64,000 nt of DNA from Ichthyophis bannanicus (Eukaryota > Chordata > Amphibia > Gymnophiona > Ichthyophiidae). The stretch's first letter is position 1; every line of letters begins with the position of its first letter. The translations under genes and the position numbers were made by a program. The notes below the pieces were generated by a model, which did no database searches, had not been told where the DNA came from, and saw nothing but the letters and a program-made list of their open reading frames with translations. This document shows positions 50,626-61,000 of the stretch, one piece after another. The stretch lies in NCBI GenBank assembly GCA_033557465.1, contig CM066047.1, forward strand, positions 5,704,001 through 5,768,000. Reading direction: 5' to 3'.

Positions 50626-51549
50626 TGTGATAAGGAAGCTTATCATAGTTCAGGAGGGAACTATAAAAGAGGTGAATTGGCTTTGAACAAGCAACCTGTC
50701 TTTGCTGGTAGAAATTCTAAAACAGAATGTTTTCATAAAAGACTACCAGTCCCAGAATGCACCAGGTTTCAAACAGCCTCTAGAAGGGCTGAAGTGGGGA
50801 AACGTGTGTTCAATCAGGAGAGCTATGAGGTAATCCCCAATCACTCATCTCCAAGGGCAGGGCTTGATTCAGCACACCTGGGCTGTGCTAGGGTGGAGTG
50901 TCCCTCTAAGCACGTTAAAAGTAAAGGATATTCTATACAGAGACAGAGCAGACAGAACCAGGAGAACAAGGAGAGACAGAAGCAGAAGCCATTGGAGAAA
51001 GAAGAGAGAGGACTACAACAGCAGAAGCAACGTGGAAGGAAGAAAAGAAAGACATCTTGGAGGTCTAAAGAAGGAGCCCACAGCAGTACGTGTGTTAGGA
51101 GTGATTCCAGAGGCAAGCATACTCCATTGGACTGGAAGAAGCCAGAGGAGTGGGGTTATAAAGCCAGGAATTCCCAGACGGCACCTTTGAAAGAGACGGC
51201 TGCATTTGGAAGGGGCCCTAAGACCAGTGCAAGAAGGTATGTTTAGAGAGACCCAGTGTCCAGGGATCTTGATTGGAAGGCTGGACATAAAAGCTGGACT
51301 ACTTACTGGCCAAGATACCTGGAGAGGAAACCTAACAGCAAAGGAAGCTCAGGTATGAACTTTGATCTATGCCCTAGCTCTTCTCCAGGAAGACAGCAGG
51401 GAAACAAATATTATCCTGAGAGTGATCAATTAAGGAATTCCTCTGAGCCAGACCATGATATTGATTCCATGATATTTGAGGAAGAAGGAGATATTTCAAA
51501 TGATCAGTTAGAATACATGGACTGCTCTCTGTCTAGGCTGCTGTTTTAA
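50626..51549 (+). pseudogene. LTR-encoded basic protein, solo LTR 1 (one stop)
   Basis: Same phase as the other LTR ORFs: the first codon is TGT (Cys), followed by DKEAYHSSG, then LNKQPVF, KRLPVPECTRF and QESYEVIPNHSS. A TAG at 51,244-51,246 replaces the Arg codon that follows RRYV in solo LTR 2. Beyond it the frame continues with DPVSRDLDWKAGH and the acidic tail (DHDIDSMIFEEEGD, then YMDCSLS) to 51,549. 307 codons apart from the stop. Function unknown. Confidence 0.7.
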
Positions 51550-52195
51550 AGTAGTTTCTCACTAATACAACAACCACCAAAAGGAACTGTAACTTGTTCT
51601 TTTATCTACCCAGAAAAGTCTCTGCAAGAAAGCTTTAGGGTAGGATTGAGCCACGTAGAGAGAGTGAACCAGCAAAGGGGTTTGCAGCTGGCTAATTATT
51701 GGTAATTGAGCCAGGCACAAGTGCAAGTGAGCTCTGGAAGGAAACTTCTTTTTTTTGTGTGTGTGAATAGAAGAAAGTTATCCTTGATAAAGAACAGTTT
51801 TTTTGTTACTTTTGGGTTTTGTTTTTGCCTTTTGGAGCACTGCTAAGAAGGTCATTAGCAGGAGCCATCAAAAAGGCCTGTTCTGTTTCCCATCAAGGTC
51901 TTTATTGATTTATTGCTTAAGAAGTTCAGTTACCTTATAACATGTTTTGTTTTTCCTGAGTACAATACTTGAAGCAAGTGTCCTTTTGTGTTACCAAGTA
52001 AATCTGTGTGGGAGAATTAACCCCATGAATAAAATCTGTTTTTCTTTGCTTACACTCGAGCATCACAACTCATTATTTTGTGAACGGCTGATTCTGGTAT
52101 GAATGAACTACATCCCCCACAATCCTTTGCAAGTCATAATAATATTTTGCCTTTGCCAAGACTGTGGACATTCACGACCAGCGCCCCCGTTTACA
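50626..52195 (+). mobile_element. Solo LTR 1 (1,570 bp) of a Gypsy-type family
   Basis: Begins TGTGATAAGG, ends CCGTTTACA and is flanked by ATAG (50,622-50,625 and 52,196-52,199). Removing it restores the L2 reading exactly. AATAAA lies at about 52,028. It is related to solo LTR 2 along most of its length. No internal region is present, so it arose by LTR-LTR recombination. Confidence 0.9.
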
Positions 52196-52602
52196 ATAGT
52201 CAATAAATTCAGAGTAGGATATCACGTTTACGCTGATGATATCATGCTGTACGTACCAATAGACATCACCAATCCTAACCAACATACGCTCTCTTCCTGC
52301 ATCAAAGAAGCACAAACTTGGTTAACCTCAGTTAACCTCCAGATAAACTTCAATAAAACTGAAGTATTTTACATAACAAGGAATTTAGACTTCACTCCCC
52401 CACCCACATTCTCAACACATGAAACCGACATACCAGTTAAGAAAGAAGTAAAATATTTAGGAGTCATTTTAGACCAGTCCCTAAATATGGCATCACGTAA
52501 AAATAATCATGAAAAACATCTTTTTCAAATTGCGAACTCTACAACACCTAAGACCACTATCGACCCACATAACTTTAGGTCAGTGGTGCAAGCACTATCA
52601 CT
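52196..52602 (+). mobile_element. L2-like LINE copy 3, segment 3 of 4
   Basis: RT with VNKFRVGYHVYADDIMLY (catalytic YADD), NFNKTEVFYITRNLD and VKYLGVILDQSLN, to the region FRSVVQALS, where CR1 copy 3 is inserted. It continues at 56,471. Confidence 0.85.
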
Positions 52603-54111
52603 CTACAAAACACCTGGCCAGAATGAACAAATGGATGATGAAATGCTCAAAGAAATCAAGGAAGCTAACAAAGGTTACAGCACAGTAATAATAATGGGTG
52701 ATTTCAATTACCCCGGTATCGACTGGGTCAGTGTCACGGCAGGACATGCTAGGGAGATAAAGTTCCTATATGAAATAAATGACTGCTTCTTGGAGCAGCT
52801 GGTTCATGAACCGACCAGAGGGGAAGCCATATTAGACCTAGTCCTTAATGGAACACCAGATCTTGTGCAAGAGATAAGGGTGTTGGGGCCACTTGGCAAT
52901 AGTGATCATAGTATGATTGCCTTTGATTTAATTAGTGGAGGAGGGATAGTAAGGAAATCCACAGTACTACCTTTTAACTTTTGAAAGGGAGACTATGATA
53001 AAATGAGGAAAATAGTTAAGAAAAAACTAAAAGGAGCAGTTGCAAAGGTTAAAAGACTTACATCAAGCTTGGGTGTTGTTGAAAAATATTATCTTGGAAG
53101 CCCAGACCAGCTGTATTCCACGCTTTAAGAAAAGTGGAAGGAAGTGCAAAAAACTGCCAGCATGGTTTAAAGGTGAGGTCAGAGAGGCTGTTGTTGCCAA
53201 AAAAGCATCTTTCAGGAAATGGAAAAAAGAGCCAAATGACGAAACCTGGAAACAGCACAAGCACTGGCAAGTCAAATGCAAGGCATTGATAAGGCAGGCA
53301 AAGGGAGAATTTGAGAAGAAGCTTGCTGCGGAAGCAAAAACGTGATAGAAAGACTTTTTCAAGTACATTCGTAGCAAAAAACCTGTGAGAGAGTCAGTTG
53401 GTCCATTAGATGATAGAGGGGTTAAAGGGGCACTAAGAGGCGACAAGGCAATAGTGGAGAGACTGAATGAATTCTTTGCTTCAGTCTTTACTGAGGAAGA
53501 TGTAGGGATGTTACCCATGACTGAAGTGGTATTTAAAGGTGCAGAAGAATTGAAGGAAATATCGATACATCGGGAAGATGTATTATAACTATTAGATAAA
53601 CTGAAGAGTAGCAAATCACCTGGGCCAGATGACATATATCCAAGGGTGTTGAAAGAACTGAAATATGAGATTGCAGACCTGCTATTAGTAATCTGTGAAT
53701 TTTCATTAAAATCATCTGTATTACCTGAAGATTGGAGTATCGCCACTGTAACGCCAGTTTTTAAAAAGGGTTCCAGGGGTGATCCGGGAAACTACAGACC
53801 GGTGAGCCTGACATCAGTACCGGGAAAAATGGTAGAAACCATACCCCAGGGATCTGTGCTGGGTCCGCTGCTTTTTGACATATTCATAAATGACCAGGAA
53901 AAGGGAATAACGAGTGAGGTTATCAAATTTGCAGATGACACAAAACTATTTAAAGTTTTTAAAACCCAAGAGGATTGTGGAAAATTGCAAGAGGATCTTA
54001 ATAAATTGGACGACTGGGCATCAAAATGGCAGATGAAATTTAATGTGGAAGAGTGCAAAGTTATGCACCTAGGGAAGAACAACCCAAACTATGGTTACAC
54101 TGTGTAAGGTT
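52603..54111 (+). mobile_element. CR1 LINE copy 3, first segment
   Basis: 5'-truncated CR1 starting within the endonuclease ([12 protein letters not shown]). It is cut by solo LTR 2 at GGTT (54,108-54,111) and resumes at 55,656. Confidence 0.88.
52606..54106 (+). pseudogene. CR1 ORF2 fragment with an in-frame RT deletion
   Basis: Endonuclease half (IIMGDFNYPGIDW, NSDHSMIAF) is fused in frame to L2 RT at its left. A stop at 52,982 and frame changes near 53,050 and 53,345 follow. RT begins with [12 protein letters not shown] and NYRPVSLTS, then jumps from KMVETI directly to [11 protein letters not shown]. About 115 residues, including the first catalytic Asp block, are missing without loss of frame. 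FADD is kept. Dead copy; continues at 55,656. Confidence 0.8.
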
Positions 54112-55053
54112 TGTGATAAGGAAGCTTATCATAGCTCAGGTAGGAGCTATAGAAAAGATGATGTGACTCTGAACAAGCAACCTGTCAGTTCTGGTAGAAG
54201 CAAGAAAACAGAGTTTTCACATAAAAGACTACCAGTCCCAGAATGCACCAGGTTTCCAGCAGCCATGAGAGGGGCTGAAGTGAGAGAATGTGTGTGCAAT
54301 CAAGAGAGCTATGAGGTAATCCCTAAGCACTCATCTCAAAGGGCAGGGCCTGATTCAACACAGCTGCGCTGTGTTAGGGAGCAGCACACATTAGAACAGG
54401 ATAAGAATAGAGCTTTTTCTTCAGATAACAGCTACAGAGGGAGGAAGAGATACAGAGACAGCAACGGCTACAAGCTCAAGCACCAGTATCACCTGGAGAA
54501 ACAGAAGCCAAGCCAAGCGGATAGAGAGAGAAGGAAACTCTCTGGAAGGAAGAGAAGAAAGGCCATTGGAAGGTCTGGGAGATTCCAAGGCAGTACTCAT
54601 ACTGGGAGGTATTCCAAAAGCCAGCAGAGTCCATTGGACTGGATTCAGCCAGAGGAATGGAGTGGCAGAGATAGGAATCACCAGTGGCTACCTGGAAGAG
54701 AGAAGACTGCATGTGGAAGGGACTTTCAGACCAAGGCCAGAAGGTATGTGAGAGAAGATCCAGTGTCCAGGGATCAAGATTGGAAGGCTGGACATCAGAA
54801 TTGGATTACATATTGGCCAGGCTATACAGAGAGGAATAATGATAGCAGGAGAGGCTCAGGTATGAACACTGATCCAGACCCTATCTATAATAGAGAATGG
54901 CAGCAAGGGAATAAGCATTCTCATGATAGTGCCTTAATGAAAGACTCATCTGTGCCAATGTATGATATTGACCCTATGATTGTTGATGCAGGGGGAAATA
55001 CAGCAGATGAAACTATTTACATGGACTGTTCTTTATCTAAATGCTATTGCTAG
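54112..55053 (+). CDS. LTR-encoded basic protein, solo LTR 2, fully open
   Basis: 313 codons from the first LTR codon TGT (C-DKEAYHSSG) to the stop at 55,051-55,053, without a break. The first ATG is internal (MRGAEVRE), so in a full element the frame would be entered from Pol or by another start. Features: KRLPVPECTRF, a very basic centre (RGRKRYRDSNGYKLKHQ), DPVSRDQDWKAGH, WITYWPGY, then an acidic tail (DIDPMIVDAGG, IYMDCSLSKCYC). No known domain recognised. Conservation of length and phase with the copies at 48,386 and 50,626 argues that it is a real gene of this LTR lineage. Confidence 0.72.
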   Translation, partial: CDKEAYHSSGRSYRKDDVTLNKQPVSSGRSKKTEFSHKRLPVPECTRFPAAMRGAEVRECVCNQESYEVIPKHSSQRAGPDSTQLRCVREQHTLEQDKNRAFSSDNSYRGRKRYRDSNGYKLKHQYHLEKQKPSQADRERRKLSGRKRRKAIGRSGRFQGSTHTGRYSKSQQSPLDWIQPEEWSGRDRNHQWLPGREKTACGRDFQTKARRYVREDPVSRDQDWKAGHQNWITYWPGYTERNNDSRRGSGMNTDPDPIYNREWQQGNKHSHDSALMKDSSVPMYDIDPMIVDAGGNTADETIYMDCSLSKCYC

Positions 55054-55655
55054 TTTTCTCTGAGCAAACACATCAGCCATCACAAAGAAACCTAACTTTG
55101 TTCTTTATTTCCACTGCAAACAGCTCTTAAAGCAGGATTTGGGCTCACACAGTAGCAGCCAGCCAGCTAAAGGCTTTCAGCTGGTCCATTGATAGTAATT
55201 AGGGCTGCACCTGATTGTGTGTGTGAGCAAGGGAGAATCACTGCTGAGATCGGCGTGGAAAAGTAAGCAGAAGTTAACCTAACCAGCAAAGTTTATTCTT
55301 TACTTTGTGCCTTTGTATTTGGTAATTATTTGCTAAGAAAACATTAGCTAATTGCCTGACAAGCTGAAGGTTGTTTTCTGGTTTACTTTGTGACTTTTTG
55401 TTATCCATTTTAAACACTGCAAGCAAGTAACCTCATTTATAGTGCTATCAAGCATACATGTGCTGGGTGAATTAAACCCCATCAATAAAAGAAGTATTTT
55501 ATTGATCTTACCACTTGGTTTCACAACTCAAATTATTGTCATCAGCTGTGTTTGGGAGTGAATGAACTACAATACCCACAATACCTTGCAAGAATCATAT
55601 GAATATATGCATCGTCAAGATTGTGTAAGTTCTCACCCTAGGCAGCCGTCTGACA
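54112..55655 (+). mobile_element. Solo LTR 2 (1,544 bp), same family as solo LTR 1
   Basis: Begins TGTGATAAGG, ends CCGTCTGACA and is flanked by GGTT (54,108-54,111 and 55,656-55,659). AATAAA lies at about 55,485. Inserted in CR1 copy 3. Confidence 0.9.
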
Positions 55656-56470
55656 GGTTCCACATTAGGAACCACCACCCAGGAAAAAGATTTAGGCGTC
55701 ATTGTGGATAACATGTTAAAACCCTCCATCCAGTGTGCAGCGGCGGCCAAGAGAGCAAATAGAAGGCTAGGTATAATAAGGAAAGGAATGGAAAATAAAA
55801 CAAAAGATATTATAATGCCTCTATATTGTTCCATGGTGAGACCATACCTTGAATATTGTGTGCAATTCTGGTTGCCGTATTTTTAAAAGGATATAGCGTT
55901 ATTAGAAAAGGTTCAGAGAAAGCCACCAAAATGGTAAAGGGGATGGAAGGATACTCCTATGAAGAAAGGTTAAAAAGGTTAGGGCTCTTTAACCTGGAAA
56001 AGAGACGGCTGAGGGGAGATATGATAGAAGTCTATAAATTAATGAACAGAGTGGAACGGGTAAAGGTAGATCGATTGTTTACATTATCAGAATATAGAAA
56101 GACTAGGGGACATACAATGAAGCTACAGGGTAAACTATTTAAGACTAATAAAAGAAAATATTTTTTCATTCAACAGGTAATCAAACTCTGGAATTCGTTA
56201 CCGGAGGAAGTAGTAAAGGCTGTTAGTGTAGCTGGGTTTAAAAAAAGGTTTGGACAAATTCCTGGAGGAAAGGTCCATAAACCATTATTAAGAAGGGACC
56301 CAGGATATCAATGCTTGACCCAGTACAAGCATTGTGGAACCTGTCTCTTTTGGGGAAACTGCTAGGTACGTATGACTTAGATTGGCCACTGTTGGAAACA
56401 GGATACTGGGCTTGATGGACCTTTGTCTGACCCAGTATGGCATATCTTATGTTATGTTATGTTCTTATGT
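55656..56470 (+). mobile_element. CR1 LINE copy 3, second segment and 3' end
   Basis: The C-terminal part of ORF2 in several frames ([62 protein letters not shown]), then the CR1 3' UTR and a tail of TTATG units ending near 56,470. L2 copy 3 resumes directly after it. Confidence 0.88.
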
Positions 56471-57175
56471 ACACCTTGACTTTTACAATGGTCTACTTCA
56501 AGGACTGCCAAAAAAAACGATCAACCAGCTCCAAATAGCTAAAAATGTAGCAACCAGGATCATTTGCAAAGCCCCTCCAAATGACCACATCACCCCTATC
56601 ATGCATAGGCTCCAGTGGCTCTCTGTCACATCCAGAATAAAATTTAAAATACTTATGACCATATTTAAGCTATTCAATAACATTTCTTCCTCGTTTCTAT
56701 CTACATTAATATATCCAGCTACAGACACAAAAAGCAAAAGAAAATGTCACAAGAACACCATCAAGATCCCGACAGACTACCATAAAACTAGGCAAGCAAC
56801 AGAGCTTTTTCATTTGTGGCCCCAACGCTATGGAATGCACTCCCCGAAACAATGAGAGCCATCAAAGACCCACAAATGTTTAGAAAACAAATCATTGAAC
56901 ACTATGGCAATGACAGGAACACCCCGCCCCATCACAAAATACTCCTCAGATACTCCTCACCCCCAACATTGAACAACCAGCTGGTTTGAACACTATGTAA
57001 AACATTCCTCTATATAAAATTAACCTTGTACATAGTTGTAAAATGTATATAGTACTCCCCAGTTGCCATATATCCCAGTTTGTTGTACCCTTAAAATGTT
57101 TAATGTAAAAAGGTTCAGTTCTCTGTAAACCGCCCCTGATCTCTGGAAGGGGCGGTTTATAAAAACAACTAAGAC
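56471..57175 (+). mobile_element. L2-like LINE copy 3, segment 4 of 4, with 3' end
   Basis: HLDFYNGLLQGLPKKTINQL, HITPIMHRLQWLSV and the terminal WNALPETMRAIKD-type block, then the 3' UTR with the hairpin at 57,127-57,158. It completes the 20-kb split LINE. Confidence 0.85.
57127..57158 (+). promoter_or_regulatory. 3'-terminal hairpin of L2 copy 3
   Basis: AAACCGCCCC (57,127-57,136) pairs perfectly with GGGGCGGTTT (57,149-57,158) around a loop starting TGATC. Homologous to the hairpin at 9,524 with different paired bases. Confidence 0.8.
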
Positions 57176-57184
57176 CCCTTGTAT

Positions 57185-57725
57185 ACATACAAGATTTTAT
57201 CAGCATAATTCAAGCCACCATAACCCCCCACTTTGACTTTGCTAACCTAATTTTATTAGGTACAACAAAACAAAACATTAAAAGAATTCAACTTGCACAG
57301 AATGCAGCAGCTTGGATAATAACGAAGTACACTCACATCAACATATAACACCAATACTAGCATCCCTTCACTGGCTGCCAATACAAAGTAGGATAGTATA
57401 CAAAACATTAATAACTGCATTTAAAACTTTAAATGATTTGGCCCCAGTCACCCTAAGTAACTTAATCAGTAAAGAGCATTCAAAATCTACTCAAAGAAAA
57501 GGACAAGTAAATAAACTAAAAACTCCCAAAGACTTCATAAAAGCAAATAAACTTACAAACAACAGAGCTTTTTCACATGCAGCTCCAACAATCTGGAATT
57601 CCCTCCCAGATGATCTAAGAATGTTAACCGAGATCATTGAATTCCGCAAAAAAGTGAAAACCTATCTATTTTCTAAGCATTACAACAATACAGATCATCC
57701 CTCAATAGATTTAGATAGAGGCTAA
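57185..57725 (+). pseudogene. L2-like ORF2 C-terminal fragment
   Basis: Only the last 180 or so codons survive; a frame change near 57,330 separates the first block from the open part 57,312-57,725. Non-functional because of 5' truncation. Confidence 0.75.
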
Positions 57726-57870
57726 CCAGTTTTTTGTCTAATATATCCCAACGACCTAAACATACAATTCTTTATAGCTGAAACTGTACTTTGCACAATG
57801 CTTAAGCCCTACATAATGTGTATCTGTATATAATGTATATAGTTTGCACTGTTCTGTGCTGTTCAGTTTT
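57185..57870 (+). mobile_element. L2-like LINE copy 4, 5'-truncated
   Basis: ORF2 C-terminus (ITPHFDFANLILLG, QNAAAW, HITPILASLHWLPIQ, then a frame open to 57,725 with IWNSLPDDLRM and FRKKVKTYLF) and 3' UTR. It is cut by L1 copy 3 and ends at 58,750. Confidence 0.82.
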
Positions 57871-58587
57871 TTTTTTTTTTTTGAAACTTTGTTTTTATTA
57901 AGCATGTGAAAGGCAGGGTAAAAAAGAACATCACACAATACTAACAGAGATTTCTGCCTTCCCGGAACCCCCCCCCCTCGTCTGTCAGCCCCAGGGGGCG
58001 GGGCCACCTCGCTGTCCCCCGCCATCAGCCTCAAACCACAACTCTAAAATAAAGAAGAAACAAAACAAAAGAAAACAGGGAAACCCTCGATCCCGAAACA
58101 ACCAACAGAACTAAGTAACATTTGTACAATAATTAGAGTTAAGTCAGTCATATCGCCCCCGGGCCTGATATATTGTGTGACTACGAGTCTTGTGCATTGT
58201 GTGTGGTTAGTGTGCGCTGTCCCCCCTCCCCTTGCCCCCTCCTCCCCGAACTCCCCAGTGGATTCTGCAGGTACAGGTCCCAAATTTTGTGGAATTCCCA
58301 TTCCCTCCCCCTCAGCCGATAAGTCAGTTTGTCAAACTGGATCATCTCCTCCACCTTGCTCCACCAATCCTCCACGCTCGGCCCTCTCTCCCATTTCCAG
58401 CGCCAGGCAATTGCCAGCCGCGCTGCCAGAAGCATCTTAGCCTCTCGTAGGTGGGTCCATCTACCCCCCGCCATCAGAGGGGCACCTCCCAGCACCCAAA
58501 CCAGGGGGCCCCCCTCCACCAGCCCCCCTCCCTTCCCTAAGGCAGAGTCCCCACACCCCCTGATCAGCCCCCTCCTCACCGCCTGCC
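57871..58587 (-). mobile_element. L1 LINE copy 3, 5'-truncated 3' end with poly(A)
   Basis: 717 bp flanked by GTGCTGTTCAGTTTT on both sides (57,856-57,870 and 58,588-58,602). On the minus strand it ends in a poly(A) tail preceded by AATAAA. It encodes the last part of an L1 ORF2 (EAKMLLAARLAIAWRWK, MIQFDKLTYRLRGREWEFHK) followed by a 3' UTR. Its tail is poly(A), unlike the (AAT)n of L1 copy 2, so it belongs to another L1 subfamily. Confidence 0.85.
58181..58587 (-). pseudogene. L1 ORF2 C-terminal fragment
   Basis: An open frame of about 130 codons ending at 58,181 corresponds to the extreme C-terminal helix-rich region of L1 ORF2; no RT or endonuclease is present. Confidence 0.7.
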
Positions 58588-58755
58588 GTGCTGTTCAGTT
58601 TTAACATTTGTTGTTTACTTATTTTATTGCTTTTGGTTATATGATGTTACATGTAAAACAAACTCTGCTTTTTTAATTGTTGTTCATTGTGAACCGCAAC
58701 TGATCTATGGAAGATGCGGTATATAAATGATTGTTAAATAAATAAATAAAAACTT
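58588..58755 (+). mobile_element. L2-like LINE copy 4, 3' end
   Basis: 3' UTR continuation, hairpin CCGCA/TGCGG at 58,694-58,719 around a TGATC loop, TATATAAATG and a (TAAA)n tail. Confidence 0.82.
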
Positions 58756-58779
58756 TGCAAATAAATAAAAAAGCATGGA

Positions 58780-58900
58780 ACAAACACAGAGGATCTCTAA
58801 AGGAAAAAAGGGGACTGTTGTAGTGGTTGATATGGAAGTGCAGACTAGATAGGCCATGTGGTCTTTTTCTGTTGTCGTTTTTCTATGTTTCTTTCTAATC
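58780..58900 (+). mobile_element. Possible CR1-group 3' end fragment
   Basis: The stretch AGATAGGCCATGTGGTCTTT and TTTTTCTATGTTTCTTTC resembles the 3' ends of a second CR1 subfamily. Short and old; only a weak call. Confidence 0.4.
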
Positions 58901-59108
58901 CAAGACTTAGGCAGCAGTCTGTATTTTACATACCACCTGCATCAGAAAAGTCTTTAGACCAAGGACATATTTACTAAAGGTTAAAGCAAATTAATGAATG
59001 TTAACCCATGCTAAGTGCCGCTGTGCCTATTTATTTCTATTAGTGCAGTGGCACTTAGAGTACATTAATGTTCTTTAATATGTTTTAAATTTTAGTAAAT
59101 ATCCCTGT

Positions 59109-59700
59109 GGAGCCCGATTCACGGAGGGTGACGTTCAGGCTGTCCAGACGTCCCCGATAAAAATGGGGCTGTGTGGACTCGATTCTGGTCTGCGGGAACA
59201 AAACGTTCCCATAGTGGCCAGAATCGGGCCTGAGGATGACCTGGCGTGCTCCTTCCGCCTGGGGGGGCATCCTTCCTGCAGGCACCCCTGACATCTGTGG
59301 CTCTGGCCCCCCATTTCCCCGTCACCTGACCCACGGCTGGCCTGTCGCGGCCTGGATCGGGCAGTGGGGACATTTCTGCACCCGACCCCAGCCCCGGGGA
59401 GGGGGAGGGGGGATCCTCGGGTCTGATTGGACCAAAGGTACTGCTTATACCACCTTTAAGGTGGTATAAGCAGCACATCCCCACAGGCCCAGCAGCACGT
59501 ATAGGGCTGTGACCTGAATCGGCAGTGTACATGCTGCTGGGCTGGTCCGCCCCCACTCTGCTCCATTCCCGCTCCCTCGCTGGCTCTCCCCATCCTGATG
59601 CACAGGATGTACAGGGAGAGCTGGAGGGGGAATCAGGCACAGACGGCTTGCAGGGTTGTACCTCCTTACTGTCATTAAGGAATGACAAATGAAATTGCTT
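59109..59700. other. GC-rich unclassified stretch with a perfect palindrome
   Basis: Open frames on both strands reflect GC content. CCCGATTC and GAATCGGGC segments near the start recall the stretch at 22,370-22,910, so both may be remnants of one DNA element. A 16-bp perfect inverted repeat with a one-base centre lies at 59,441-59,473. Confidence 0.35.
59441..59473. repeat. Perfect palindrome, 16-bp arms
   Basis: CTGCTTATACCACCTT, one T, then its exact complement. No transposon ends recognised around it. Confidence 0.85.
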
Positions 59701-59877
59701 TCAAAGGATTTGTGGGATATTTATTAACACCTTGACACAGGTGATTTGATTAGTCCTCTTACTTTGTAAGATAGTCCCATTACACCAACACTGTTATCCA
59801 TATGTTCTGTTTTTCACCTCATACTTCTATATCACTTTTGTGGTTCTGTAGGTAACTATTAGCACAGAATTACAGGG

Positions 59878-60580
59878 GGCATATTCAGTAGTAGCAGCTA
59901 GGCAAAATATAGGGGACATGCAATGAAGCTACAGGGTAACCTATTTAAAACTAACAACAGAAAATATTTTTTCACTCAATGTGTAATCAAACTCTGGAAT
60001 TTGTTACCGGAAGATGTAGTAAAAGCTGTTAGTGTAGCTGGGTTTAAAAAAGGTTTGGACAAGTTCCTGGAGGAAAGGTCAATAAACCATTATTAAAAGG
60101 GACCCAGGATATCAATGCTTGAACCAATACAAGCATTGTGGAACCTGTGTCTTTTGGGGAAACTGCTAAATACATATGACCTAGATTGGCCTCTGTTGGA
60201 AACAGGACACTGGGCTTGATGGACTTTGGTCTGACCCAGTATGGCATATCTTATGTTCTTATGACACCTAGTCACCACTGCTTTACCTAAAACCAGGTAT
60301 TTAGCAGTGGAAGTTATCTGGTTTCCACTGCTGGGTTGGCCGGCCACCAATGCCACTATCCAATTAGTGGTGATATTCAATTGCTAACAGGATAATGCAA
60401 AGCGCTTAAACTTAGGACAGTCATTCAGCTGTCCCAAATTAAACCACAAGCTGAATATTACTGCTGTCACTTCTTCCGCTCTGCCCTGGTTTTTGTCAAT
60501 CTGTGGGGGGATATTCAGTGGCATTAGTCAGTTAGTGACCATTGTTTTAGCCAGTTAGCAGGTCTGTTAATTGGCTAAAA
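59878..60580. repeat. GATATTCAG-family repeat, split by a CR1 fragment
   Basis: GGCATATTCAGTAGTAGCAG before the CR1 fragment and CACTATCCAATTAGTGGTG, GAATATTACTGC and GGGGATATTCAGTGG after it belong to the same family as 17,333-18,735. Noncoding. Confidence 0.5.
59909..60262 (+). mobile_element. CR1 LINE copy 4, 3' end only
   Basis: Last 350 bp of CR1, encoding [20 protein letters not shown] and the KFLEERS block of ORF2, then the 3' UTR and CTTATGTTCTTATG tail. Strongly 5'-truncated, as is usual for CR1. Confidence 0.85.
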
Positions 60581-60685
60581 CATTTTGAAATTCTCTCTTT
60601 TTAAGTGCTTGTTGCTTCCAGTACTTGACTAGCAAGCAGAAGCAGCTCTATAACAGTACTAGTACTTAAATTTGTTCTCCATTAG

Positions 60686-60850
60686 CAGTCGAGCACCACC
60701 TCAGCTGAATAATTTAAAAACGAATGTTTGTTTAAAATCAGCACAACCAGTGAGGGTGATATTTGAAAGATTGAAACATTTAAATACCTCTGAAAAGGAA
60801 AATGGAAATAAGCATTGGAGAGATCAACAGTTTGAAATGCCTAACATTTT
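60686..60850 (+). other. Possible host-gene exon A
   Basis: After a pyrimidine-rich tract ending in CCATTAG, a frame reads SRAPPQLNNLKTNV, QPVRVIFERLKHLN and SEKENGNKHWRDQQF. It does not match any mobile element here and has protein-like composition. The 3' boundary is unclear (GT at about 60,855 is poor). It could be an exon of a cell-cycle or cytoskeletal type protein with exon B, or an old pseudogene. Not identified. Confidence 0.3.
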
Positions 60851-61000
60851 ATTGGTTTTACTTTCAGCTGAGACTTGCTGGTGCTTTCATAGATTTTTCA
60901 GCAAAAGCACAAGTCATTTTAGTCTATGAGATTAGTCTATGTTTTGAATTGCAATGGTGACACTCAATTAATTGTAAAATGAATGTTTTCCTGTGTCAAG

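Noticed and set aside
58181..58579. Minus-strand frame as a host gene
   Set aside because: It matches the L1 ORF2 C-terminus and lies within a 15-bp target duplication.
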